Assembly: GCA_012064385.1 (NCBI GenBank)
Contig: QRDG01000060.1
Coordinates: forward strand, 1,100,814 to 1,164,813
Direction of reading: 5' to 3'
Source: Puccinellia tenuiflora
Taxonomy: Eukaryota > Streptophyta > Magnoliopsida > Poales > Poaceae
DNA: 64,000 nucleotides
In this document: one piece after another, positions 41,636 through 49,790 of the stretch
Numbering within the stretch: the first letter of the stretch is position 1
How the letters are laid out: every line of letters starts with the position of its first letter
Position numbers and translations under genes: made by a program
Notes under the pieces: generated by a model
Seen by the model: the letters and a program-made list of their open reading frames with translations, nothing else
What the model was told of the DNA's origin: nothing
The model's database searches: none

Positions 41636-43771
41636 ATGGTACCAATCCCATGTGAGAATGAGAGCCACCTAGCCCACTTGAGTGAGAGTGCAAGTGAGTT
41701 GAGTGCCTACACCATATGCGAGATTGAGTGCTTACATTTTGAGGGAATGAGGGATACACCACTTGAGTTGGGAGAGGTAGTTGATAGGTCAAGTGAGGAC
41801 ATTTTGATTTCTAACAACTTACCCTCTACCTCTAGTGTGTTCTCTCATGTTCTACTAGGTTCCATGGATGATGAGACGCCAAGCTTCGCCATGATGGTGC
41901 CTCTTATGGAGAAGATGTACATGGAGGATGAAGACGATGCCACCCCATGCTTACATAAAGATGTACAAGTCGGCCACATGGACGCCGCTACCTCTACCAC
42001 AACACCTACTTCTCATGAGCGGGACTACAAAGGTACGCATATGGGTGTTGATGATGCCATGATCCCACTAGTGGACATGATGACTTGTGATTGCTTGCAT
42101 GATGTGGATGTTTCTTTCGATGTCACCTATGATTCTTTCATATTCCCATGTGATACCTTGTTCCAAACCAATGTTGATCATGTGGAATTTCCTTTGTGTG
42201 ATGATCTTTCCATACCCATGCCTTGCTATGAATCTTTCCAATTTTCTCCCATTGTTGCATCCAAGAAGTTGAACAATTTCTCTTTCCAATGCTTGGATTG
42301 CAATAATGTTGATATGATGTCTTATGAGAATGCCCCCATAGCTTTCTCAAAATTTGGAGATTCTTCCTTTTGCCATGTTGAGAATTTACCCTTCCTTTTG
42401 CATATTGACCACTCACATATGTCATACATTCCTTTTGATATTGGTGTATTTGGTGATGTGCAAATGGATAGATGTGTCATAATGGATGATGCATTCATGT
42501 ACCATGCACACAATTTCTTTTTATGGAATTTCGTGTGTAATGGCTCACGCTTCATAATGTCAACCTCAATTGAGCATGAGTTGACAAAAAGAGCTCTTGA
42601 GAGCATTTTCCATGAGAGTTGTGGCTCCGACCAACCTCTATTTCCTTTTCCATGTTTTGCATCGAACAAATTGAACAATTGCTCTTTCCTTTGGTTCGCA
42701 TGCAAACATGTGAGTGCTTTGGTTTTCCTTTGTGACATTCATGCTCCCTTGATCTTCCTTGTAGATGATTTATGTGTTGCAACAAGTATGATGCACAATT
42801 GCTCTTTCCGTTGGCTTCTTTGCAACCATAATGGTATTTTGAGCATGTCTTGTCATGAGACCTTTGGATGTTGTCTTCTTGGTGTTGCAACAAAATTGAT
42901 GAACACTTGCTCTTCTCATTGCTTTGTTTGCACCCATGATGGCGATGATAAGAGCCTCTCTCACCTTGTGTGGTTCACAAACCTCTCTTTCCGATGCTTT
43001 CAATGCAATGAACATCATATGGTTCAAAATGAGATAGCTATCTTAGCCTTCTCAAATTTTCTTGGAGATTTTGTGTTCCCACATTTTGAGGATGTTTGGA
43101 CGAGTTGTTTGCACATTGACCTTGCATTTGTATTCCATTCCATATATTTGTGTTGCGCTAATGGTGTTATGAACAAATTTGGACATGTCATCAATGATGT
43201 GCTCCTCTATCATGCACACACATATTTTGCTTGGTCTTTGCTGCGTATAGGTATCAATGGCGGCATGGTGAGTTCCACTTCAACGTCAAGCCATCTATCT
43301 CCTTCACATGATGAGGACGTGCTAGCGTCGAGGACGACGCTTTTCGAAGGAGGGGGAGATGATGTAGCCCAACCCACGTCCATCACCATGACAAGCCACC
43401 CGACACATGCCAAGTCACCATGGGCGTCAAAGGTGAACTCCTTCCTCTTCGAGATCTCATTTCCTACCCTTTGGAATGGTATGCTACTTGAGCATCCGCC
43501 CCTTTGCATTGCTAGGTTTGACACGATGGATACGAAGCCGATGGGAGGTGCCGAGGAAGCCCAAGAGTTGATTTCATCCAAGGCGTACGCGTGGATGAGG
43601 AGGAGGAAGCGTCAAGGCAAAAGCACAAGGCAAGAGCCAGCCGGCCCCCAGGCCGGCCTAGGCCGGCTCCCAGGCCGGGCCTCCTCCAGACGCTGCCGGC
43701 CTCCAGGCCGGCCTAGGCCGGCTCCCAGGCCGGGCACCCTCCAGACGCTGCCGGCCTCCAGGCCGGCCTAG
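41636..43771 (+). CDS. Family F ORF2: Cys/His-repeat protein of unknown function
   Basis: First ATG at 41636; 711 codons, of which about 574 lie before the 3' LTR and the rest in it. Five spaced copies of a motif like KLNNCSFLWFACKH occur (roughly residues 208-228, 342-362, 382-402, 417-437 and 445-462 from the ATG), each with two or three Cys and usually a His, and two copies of YHAHxFFxW. The protein is rich in Phe, Cys and His. Just before the LTR it reads DVLASRTTLFEGGGDD, the same motif that encodes the polypurine tract in the CRM-like elements, so this end is derived from a Gypsy pol. No RT, RNase H or integrase motif. The in-LTR tail ends in the CCGGCC array. Confidence 0.65.
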   Translation: MVPIPCENESHLAHLSESASELSAYTICEIECLHFEGMRDTPLELGEVVDRSSEDILISNNLPSTSSVFSHVLLGSMDDETPSFAMMVPLMEKMYMEDEDDATPCLHKDVQVGHMDAATSTTTPTSHERDYKGTHMGVDDAMIPLVDMMTCDCLHDVDVSFDVTYDSFIFPCDTLFQTNVDHVEFPLCDDLSIPMPCYESFQFSPIVASKKLNNFSFQCLDCNNVDMMSYENAPIAFSKFGDSSFCHVENLPFLLHIDHSHMSYIPFDIGVFGDVQMDRCVIMDDAFMYHAHNFFLWNFVCNGSRFIMSTSIEHELTKRALESIFHESCGSDQPLFPFPCFASNKLNNCSFLWFACKHVSALVFLCDIHAPLIFLVDDLCVATSMMHNCSFRWLLCNHNGILSMSCHETFGCCLLGVATKLMNTCSSHCFVCTHDGDDKSLSHLVWFTNLSFRCFQCNEHHMVQNEIAILAFSNFLGDFVFPHFEDVWTSCLHIDLAFVFHSIYLCCANGVMNKFGHVINDVLLYHAHTYFAWSLLRIGINGGMVSSTSTSSHLSPSHDEDVLASRTTLFEGGGDDVAQPTSITMTSHPTHAKSPWASKVNSFLFEISFPTLWNGMLLEHPPLCIARFDTMDTKPMGGAEEAQELISSKAYAWMRRRKRQGKSTRQEPAGPQAGLGRLPGRASSRRCRPPGRPRPAPRPGTLQTLPASRPA
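43348..43359 (+). promoter_or_regulatory. Polypurine tract of element F
   Basis: AGGAGGGGGAGA directly before the 3' LTR, inside the codons for FEGGGD. Confidence 0.85.
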
Positions 43772-44297
43772 GCCGGCTCCCAGGCCGGGCCTCCTCCAGA
43801 CACCGCCGGCCTCCAGGCCGGCCCAGGCCGGCCCCCAGGCCGGACCCCCACCTTTCTCCCCCCCTTTGTACTAAAACTATAAATAGCTTTCCCCCTTTTC
43901 CATTTGAGGTAGAGAAGAATGAACTAGAGTTGAGCGTTGCTCCTTCCCGTGATGGGTTCCTCCGAGGAGGATGATGAATCTCTTGTTGTAGCTACTCTTT
44001 CACTGAGGTGTCTCTAGTAGTGCAAACCAATCTTTCCCTTATGGATTCTATTGGATCGGTGGACCGGCCGGTAAGAGAAATCGGTTTCATTAAGCGTGTT
44101 GTTGACTTGGGTTTTGGGATCTGGAGGCTGCTCCGTTGGGGGTTTGTTGCCGGGTGATTCTCCCTCGTAGGCTTCGCGAGTTATCCCCCACGAATTTGCC
44201 CTTTTCCCCTCGTGTTCTTCGTTTCCACCTCCGTGTTCTTCATGTTCATCCTCTTTTCCCCTCAAATCCGTGAAGATCGGGCCAACACCCTACATCA
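43360..44297 (+). repeat. 3' LTR of element F (also the 5' LTR of a second, partial F unit)
   Basis: 938 bp. Identical in layout to 38048-38963, with 22 extra bp in the CCGGCC array (43642-43850). It is followed not by flank but by another primer site and leader, so it is shared by two F units in tandem. Confidence 0.9.
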
Positions 44298-45473
44298 TAT
44301 GGTATCAGAGCAAGGGTTGTCACGGATTTGCCTTTGTTTCCACCCCCATATCCACAAAATTTTTCTTTGATTTTGCTAATTTCGAAAATTTCCACAAAAA
44401 ATAGCCTCAAATTGCTTTTGTTTCGATCTGAGATTCTTGTGAGTTTTGGTAGGTTTTGATCCGTGGATCCATTGCTATACTTGTTGATCTACCTTCCTTT
44501 GCGTTCCCATGGCCAAATTCTGTTGATTTCCCCTCCGATTTGGTGTTTTTCGGGCCGTTTTCCGCCCAAAATCGCCCATTTTCGCGTCCCGGAAAGGTAG
44601 TGTCGGCCGGCCTCCAGCCCGGCCTAGGCTGGCCTCTAGGCCGGACCCCCGGCAGAAGCCGCCGGCCTCCAGCCCGGCCTAGGCCGGCCCCCAGGCCGGT
44701 TCCCCTGCTGAAATTTTGTTTTGGCCATAACTTTTCACTCCGGACTCCGTTTTTGGTGATTTTCGTCTCTAATCGAAGCTACGGACAAGCTCTACATCAC
44801 CACGGCGGTTGATCCATCATCTATTGCCACCATATTTCGTGAGAAAGGAAGGGACATTCCACTCCACCGGGTGAAGATCGTCGACGAAAGGTATAACATC
44901 CCCGAACCTTCTCCCACCTTGCATCACTTGTTAGCCTAGCCGTTTGTGCTTATCTTACCTATTGAGACTAGCTCATCTATGATTGCTTGGACTTTGCACA
45001 CTTGATACCTCGTAGTGTTCCGAGCAAACCTTGTATGCGCTAGTTGATATAGTTCTTGTTGGCAAGCAAGTAAGAGGCAAAAGAGAAAAGAGAGTAAGAG
45101 GCCAAAAGAGAGCATATAAAAGAATCAAAAGAGAGAAAAAAAAGAAAGAAAGAGCCTCAATGCCATATCTCTTGTAGGTCGCGCAAGCTCGATGAAAAAT
45201 TTATAGGTGTGGTATCTTTGTGCAAATCTTCTAGCCCACCAATAAATTGCAATCGAGTTGGTTTCTCTTGTACTTGTGCGACTTGAGCTTTAGTCTTCGC
45301 TAGGTCCATCACTAGCTCATCTTTGGTTGCACAAGTCCCACTCTTCAAAGCGTGTGTTTCTATGTGCTTCACTCATATCCTTTGAGATCGACTTGTATTT
45401 GCTTTGTGGTCATCGTGGTTCTCTACTTGCCTTTACAATATCTTGGTTTCCGGTTGTTCCATTTGCTGGTTTG
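44298..45473 (+). mobile_element. Partial second F unit: primer site and leader only
   Basis: Near-identical to 38964-40132 (5312 to 5335 bp apart), including the CCGGCC block at 44600-44700 and the purine tract at about 45070-45157. It breaks off at TCCATTTGCT, where pol sequence of G begins. LTR-leader-ORFs-LTR-leader points to unequal recombination or a tandem insertion followed by deletion. Confidence 0.85.
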
Positions 45474-48400
45474 CCACCATTGCGAGGGATAGAGCATCAA
45501 ATTGATTTGATACCTGGAGCAACATTGCCCAACCGAGCTCCCTACAGGACAAATCCCCAAGAGACAAAAGAGATTCAGAAACAAGTGCAAGAGCTTCTTG
45601 ACAAAGGTTATATTCGCATTAGCTTGAGCCCTTGTGCTGTTCCTGTTATTTTAGTTCCTAAGAAAGATGGTACTTGGCGCATGTGCGTAGATTGTAGAGC
45701 AATTAACAACATCACTATTCGTTATCGTCATCCCATTCCACGATTGGAAGACATGTTAGATGAATTAAGTGGTGCTGCTGTTTTCTCTAAAATTGATTTG
45801 CGTAGTGGTTATCATCAAATTAGGATGAAAGAGGGGGATGAGTGGAAAACAGCGTTCAAAACAAAATTTGGTTTATATGAGTGGTTAGTAATGCCTTTTG
45901 GTTTAACTAATGCACCTAGTACTTTCATGAGATTAATGAACCATGTTTTGCGAAATTTTATTGGCAAATTTGTGGTTGTGTATTTTGATGACATACTAAT
46001 TTACAGCCGCAATGATATTGAGCATGTTGATCATATTCGACAAGTTTTGCATGTGTTACGTGACAACAAACTCTATGGTAATCTTGCTAAGTGCACTTTT
46101 TGCAAAGATAAGGTCATATTTCTGGGATATGTTGTTTCTAAGCATGGAATTGAAGTAGATAAATCTAAAATTGAAGCTATTAAAAATTGGCCTATTCCCA
46201 TGAATGTTAGTCAAGTAAGAAGTTTTCTTGGGTTAGCTGGTTTTTATAGAAGATTTGTGAAAGATTTTAGTACTCTTGCTGCACCTTTGAATGATCTTAC
46301 TAAGAAAGGTGTTCTATTTGAATGGGGTGTGACACAAGATATTGCTTTTGATGAGATTAAAAAACGTTTGATTTCAGCCCCATTGTTGATACTTCCTGAT
46401 TTCCATAAGCAATTCGAAATTGAGTGTGATGCTAGTGGTATTGGAATAGGAGGTGTGTTAATGCAAGAGAACAAACCCGTGGCTTATTTTTCTGAAAAAT
46501 TGAATGGAGCCCAATTGAATTATTCTGTTTATGATAAAGAATTGTATGCACTCGTTAGAGTTCTTGAGGTTTGGAAACATTATTTGTGGCCAAAAGAATT
46601 TATCATACATTCTGATCATGAAGCTTTGAAATTTTTGAAGAGCCAATCTAGTCTTAATAAACGTCATGCTAAGTGGGTTGAATTCATTGAATCTTTTCCC
46701 TACATAATTAAGTACAAGAAAGGCAAAGATAATGTAGTTGCTGATGCTCTCTCTAGGAAAAGCATGTTATTGACACAATTAGATGTGCAAGTTCCTGGTT
46801 TGGAGAGTTTGCGTGATTTGTATGCTCAAGATCATGATTTTTCGGTTCCATATGCTAAATGTTCTGCTGTGAAAGCATGCGATAAATTTCATATACATGA
46901 TGGATATTTGTTTAGAGCTAACAAATTATGTGTGCCCGAGTCGTCCGTGCGTTTGTTATTATTGCAGGAATCACATAGTGGTGGATTAATGGGACACTTT
47001 GGGCGTGAGAAGACATTGCTCATGTTGGCTAATCACTTCTATTGGCCACGCATGAGGAGAGATGTGGACAGGTTTGTGAGGCGTTGCATCACTTGCAACA
47101 AGGCTAAATCACAATTAAAGCCTCATGGTTTGTATACTCCTCTTCCTGCACCTACTACTCCATGGGAGGATATTAGTATGGATTTTGTGCTAGGCTTACC
47201 AAGAACAAAAAGAGGACATGATTCTATATTTGTTGTAGTGGATAGATTCTCTAAAATGTCACATTTTATTGCATGCCACAAGAGCGATGATGCGTCGCAT
47301 ATAGCTAATCTGTTTTTCAGGGACATTGTACGCTTACATGGAGTACCAAGGACAATTGTTTCTGATCGTGACGTGAAGTTTATGAGCTATTTTTGGAAGA
47401 CACTATGGGGGAAGCTGGGAACAAAGCTGCTGTTTAGTACTACATGTCACCCCCAAACTGATGGGCAAACGGAGGTGGTGAATCGCACACTATCAACACT
47501 ATTGCGAGCCATGATCAAGAAGAACTTACGGGAGTGGGAGGATTGTTTACCGCATGTGGAGTTTGCTTATAACAGGGCGGTGCATTCAACTACTCAATTA
47601 TGTCCGTTTGAAGTGGTGTATGGGTTCAAGCCAATTACTCCACTTGATTTGCTGCCGCTTCCACTACAAGAGAGAGTAAACATGGAGGCATCGAAGCGTG
47701 CAGATTTTGTGAGGAAGATACATGAGAAGACCAAGCAAGCAATTGAGAAGAAAGGAAGATATGTTGCTGATCGTGTTAACAAGACGCGCAAGGAGGTAAT
47801 ATTCCAGCCCGGAGATATGGTGTGGGTTCATTTTCGCAAGGATAGGTTTCCCACATTGCGCAAGTCCAAGTTGATGCCACGAGGAGCTGGTCCATATAAA
47901 GTGCTTGCAAGGATCAATGATAATGCCTATTCAATTGATCTTCCTAGTGATGAGTTTGGTGTTAGTAATTCCTTCAATGTTGCTGATTTGACACCATACT
48001 TTGGAGATGACCTTGCTGCGTCGAGGACGACGCCTTTTCAAGGGGGGGAGTATGATGAGGACATCCCTAGCTCTTATACACTTTCTCCAATTGAAGATGT
48101 TGCTGTTCAAGACAAACCAAATGAATTGAGGATTGGACCAATGACAAGATCAAGAACCAAGTTATTAGAACAGCAGGTGAACTCACTCCTATTAGAATAT
48201 GGTGTTTGTGATTCTGAGAATTTTATACTACCTAAATCTATGCATTTATGTATGATCAGGATTATTGATAACACAAGCGTTCATGGAGGAGAGGAGCAGC
48301 AAGGCGTGGAGGACATGGATGATCACATGAAGAACAAGCAGAATTCCATGGAGAATAAAATCCAGAACAAACACAACAAGTGCTTGAGGGAGGAGAGGGA

Positions 48401-48476
48401 GGCAGGAGCACAAGTGGAGAGACAAGTTGGAGGCGCACCACACTTTGTTGCTGCGCCAAGAGAGGAGTCCTACTAG
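45474..48476 (+). CDS. Reverse transcriptase-RNase H-integrase of element G, intact but 5'-truncated
   Basis: 1000 codons without a stop from the junction to 48476. The frame also runs 49 codons back into the F leader by chance. Starts at the RT-proximal linker GIEHQIDLIPGA. RT: MCVDCRAINNITI, KIDLRSGYHQIRM, catalytic YFDDILIYSRN (about 45981). RNase H: YDKELYALVRVLE, HSDHEALKF. Integrase: zinc site GGLMGHFGREKT ... CITCNKAK (46980-47105), core ISMDFVLGLP, VSDRDVKF, HPQTDGQTE. C-terminus PRGAGPYKV, then SRTTPFQGGEYD (polypurine tract) and GPMTRSRTK, the last 141 codons lying inside the 3' LTR. No chromodomain is visible. ORF entry into the LTR and the GPMTRxR tail are as expected for CRM-type chromoviruses. 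Integrated recently, judging by the open frame. Confidence 0.93.
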   Translation, partial: PPLRGIEHQIDLIPGATLPNRAPYRTNPQETKEIQKQVQELLDKGYIRISLSPCAVPVILVPKKDGTWRMCVDCRAINNITIRYRHPIPRLEDMLDELSGAAVFSKIDLRSGYHQIRMKEGDEWKTAFKTKFGLYEWLVMPFGLTNAPSTFMRLMNHVLRNFIGKFVVVYFDDILIYSRNDIEHVDHIRQVLHVLRDNKLYGNLAKCTFCKDKVIFLGYVVSKHGIEVDKSKIEAIKNWPIPMNVSQVRSFLGLAGFYRRFVKDFSTLAAPLNDLTKKGVLFEWGVTQDIAFDEIKKRLISAPLLILPDFHKQFEIECDASGIGIGGVLMQENKPVAYFSEKLNGAQLNYSVYDKELYALVRVLEVWKHYLWPKEFIIHSDHEALKFLKSQSSLNKRHAKWVEFIESFPYIIKYKKGKDNVVADALSRKSMLLTQLDVQVPGLESLRDLYAQDHDFSVPYAKCSAVKACDKFHIHDGYLFRANKLCVPESSVRLLLLQESHSGGLMGHFGREKTLLMLANHFYWPRMRRDVDRFVRRCITCNKAKSQLKPHGLYTPLPAPTTPWEDISMDFVLGLPRTKRGHDSIFVVVDRFSKMSHFIACHKSDDASHIANLFFRDIVRLHGVPRTIVSDRDVKFMSYFWKTLWGKLGTKLLFSTTCHPQTDGQTEVVNRTLSTLLRAMIKKNLREWEDCLPHVEFAYNRAVHSTTQLCPFEVVYGFKPITPLDLLPLPLQERVNMEASKRADFVRKIHEKTKQAIEKKGRYVADRVNKTRKEVIFQPGDMVWVHFRKDRFPTLRKSKLMPRGAGPYKVLARINDNAYSIDLPSDEFGVSNSFNVADLTPYFGDDLAASRTTPFQGGEYDEDIPSSYTLSPIEDVAVQDKPNELRIGPMTRSRTKLLEQQVNSLLLEYGVCDSENFILPKSMHLCMIRIIDNTSVHGGEEQQGVEDMDDHMKNKQNSMENKIQNKHNKCLREEREAGAQVERQVGGAPHFVAAPREESY
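48036..48052 (+). promoter_or_regulatory. Polypurine tract of element G
   Basis: AAGGGGGGGAG (inside 48036-48052) within codons for FQGGE, immediately before the LTR start TGATGAGGACATCCC. Confidence 0.85.
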
Positions 48477-48951
48477 GGGTAGGACTTGGACCTGCGTGTT
48501 CCTTTTAGGCCGAACCCAATTGGGTCGGTTTGTATCAGTTTGGGTTGCACCCCAACCAGAGTCAGACTAGTCATGGTGCGCCCCAGCCCTTGGGCCGCAC
48601 CCCTTCCCCTTTATATACTCCCTTGCTGCGCATTGGAGGGTTAGACTACGATAAACTAAAACCCTAGATTTCTAGATTGAACTGCTAAGCATTCATCTTG
48701 AAGTATTATTACTGCTTGCAAATTCTGCGTGTTATCTGCTGTTCCATTGGGAATAAGGAGGTACAGGACCACTTGTAGTCGGTGGCTACTTGTGCAAGCG
48801 TGTGGAGTTGAGAATATCCTTGGGGTTGCAATCTGTTGCATTGGCAATAGGGATCAGCCGGGAGAGTTCATCAGTATCACACGAGTTATCGATTCATCAA
48901 TCCATCCTCTACATCATCATCTCACTGAGAAGATTGGGCCAACCCTTATCA
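48053..48951 (+). repeat. 3' LTR of element G
   Basis: 899 bp, TGATGAGGACATCCC to CCAACCCTTATCA. The first 424 bp are coding (end of pol). U5 resembles that of G' (CACTGAGAAGAT(T/C)GGGCCA). A TTTATATAC motif is near 48611. Confidence 0.82.
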
Positions 48952-49703
48952 TTGCCATTTCACATCCTAGAGCATTTTCATTTTCCTTGCAGGAAGACAT
49001 CTCTTTTCAAACATTTCTTACTACTGATAACCTTGCTGGCCTGTTTCACCTGCCCCTTTCTCCTCAAGCTCTAGATGAAGTCAGAAACTTACAGGAAATT
49101 ACTGCACATATCACTATGGATAATTCTGTCCATGGTGATGATTGGGATCTGGTTTGGGGGTCCAGTTCCTTTTCATCCAGCAAATATTATAATTTCTGCT
49201 TCAGGAATGTCACACCTCATGAATCTTTTCTCTGGATTTGGAAGGCCAGGTCGACACCCAAGTTGGAATTCTTCTTCTGGCTTCTGTTATCAGACAGATT
49301 AAACACCAGGAACATTCTGCGCAGAAGGCATTATAACATTGGTAGCAATTTCTCTTGCCTCATGTGCCAACCAGCACCAGAGGAAACTCTGGAACACCTT
49401 TTCTTCAGATGCCCCTTTAGCATAAGTTGCTGGAATATTTTGGACATAAGCTGGAGGCAGAATGGAAGTCATCTGGATCTTATTTCTGATGCAAGGAATA
49501 ACTGGAGGAAACCAATGTTTATGGAGATTGTGATTACGGGGGCCTGGAGTATTTGGAAGGAAAGAAACAACATGCTCTTTGATGGAGTGACCCCATCTAT
49601 ATCCTCCTGGAAAGAGAGATTTAAGGATGATTTTGCATTGCTGGTTCACAGGACTAAGTCCTCTCTACATGATTTTATTTTATATTATGTAATAAACCTT
49701 TAA
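48952..49703 (+). CDS. LINE ORF2 C-terminal part with reverse-transcriptase zinc-binding domain
   Basis: The frame enters from the LTR of G but LINE sequence starts at about 48952 (SHPRAFSFSLQEDISF). 250 codons to TAA at 49703. It contains the zf-RVT domain: FLWIWKARSTPKLEFFFWL, LSDRLNTRNILRRRH, CLMCQPAPEETLEHLFF and CPFSISCW, then WKERNNMLF at the C-terminal end. This is the C-terminal continuation of 35827-38047, with roughly 90 residues missing between them. The 3' untranslated stretch to about 49790 has no long poly(A). Confidence 0.85.
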
Positions 49704-49790
49704 GTAGCTTTCTTGGGGTTCCAATTCCCCCTATCTCTGTAAATATTGTAATTGGCTGGTTTTTTGGGTAATGGAAAGCAGTAGGATCCT

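Larger units (their letters stand above)
38048..44297 (+). mobile_element. Family F: non-autonomous LTR retrotransposon with two novel ORFs
   Basis: Complete 6.25-kb element: 5' LTR (38048-38963), initiator-Met primer site, 1.3-kb leader, ORF1, ORF2, polypurine tract, 3' LTR (43360-44297). LTR ends TGATGTAG and CTACATCA are inverted repeats. The LTRs differ mainly by a 22-bp step in a GC-rich array and a few bases, so insertion was recent. No gag, protease, RT or integrase domain is present. LTR R/U5, primer site and purine-rich leader resemble element I at 60904, which does have gag; I is the likely autonomous partner. Confidence 0.88.
45474..48951 (+). mobile_element. CRM-like Gypsy element G, 5'-truncated
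   Basis: Plus-strand piece with RT, RNase H, integrase, polypurine tract and complete 3' LTR (48053-48951). 5' LTR, gag and protease are missing at the junction with the F leader. The right end is flush in LINE sequence. Coding sequence is intact. The closest relative in the window is G' (51999-57427). Confidence 0.88.
35816..49790 (+). mobile_element. L1-type LINE, 5'-truncated, split by elements F and G
   Basis: Two parts: 35816-38047 (endonuclease C-terminal half and RT) and 48952-49790 (RNase H-free C-terminal region with zinc-binding domain and 3' end). ORF1 and the start of ORF2 are missing, as usual for truncated LINE copies. Between the parts about 90 residues of ORF2 appear to be missing, judged against the typical plant LINE order, so the intervening DNA is not a simple insertion. 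No clear target duplication was found. Confidence 0.8.

Noticed and set aside
42068..42893. Minus-strand ORFs of 73-138 codons inside element F
   Set aside because: Antisense to ORF2 of F, which is far longer and open; the antisense frames have no domain.
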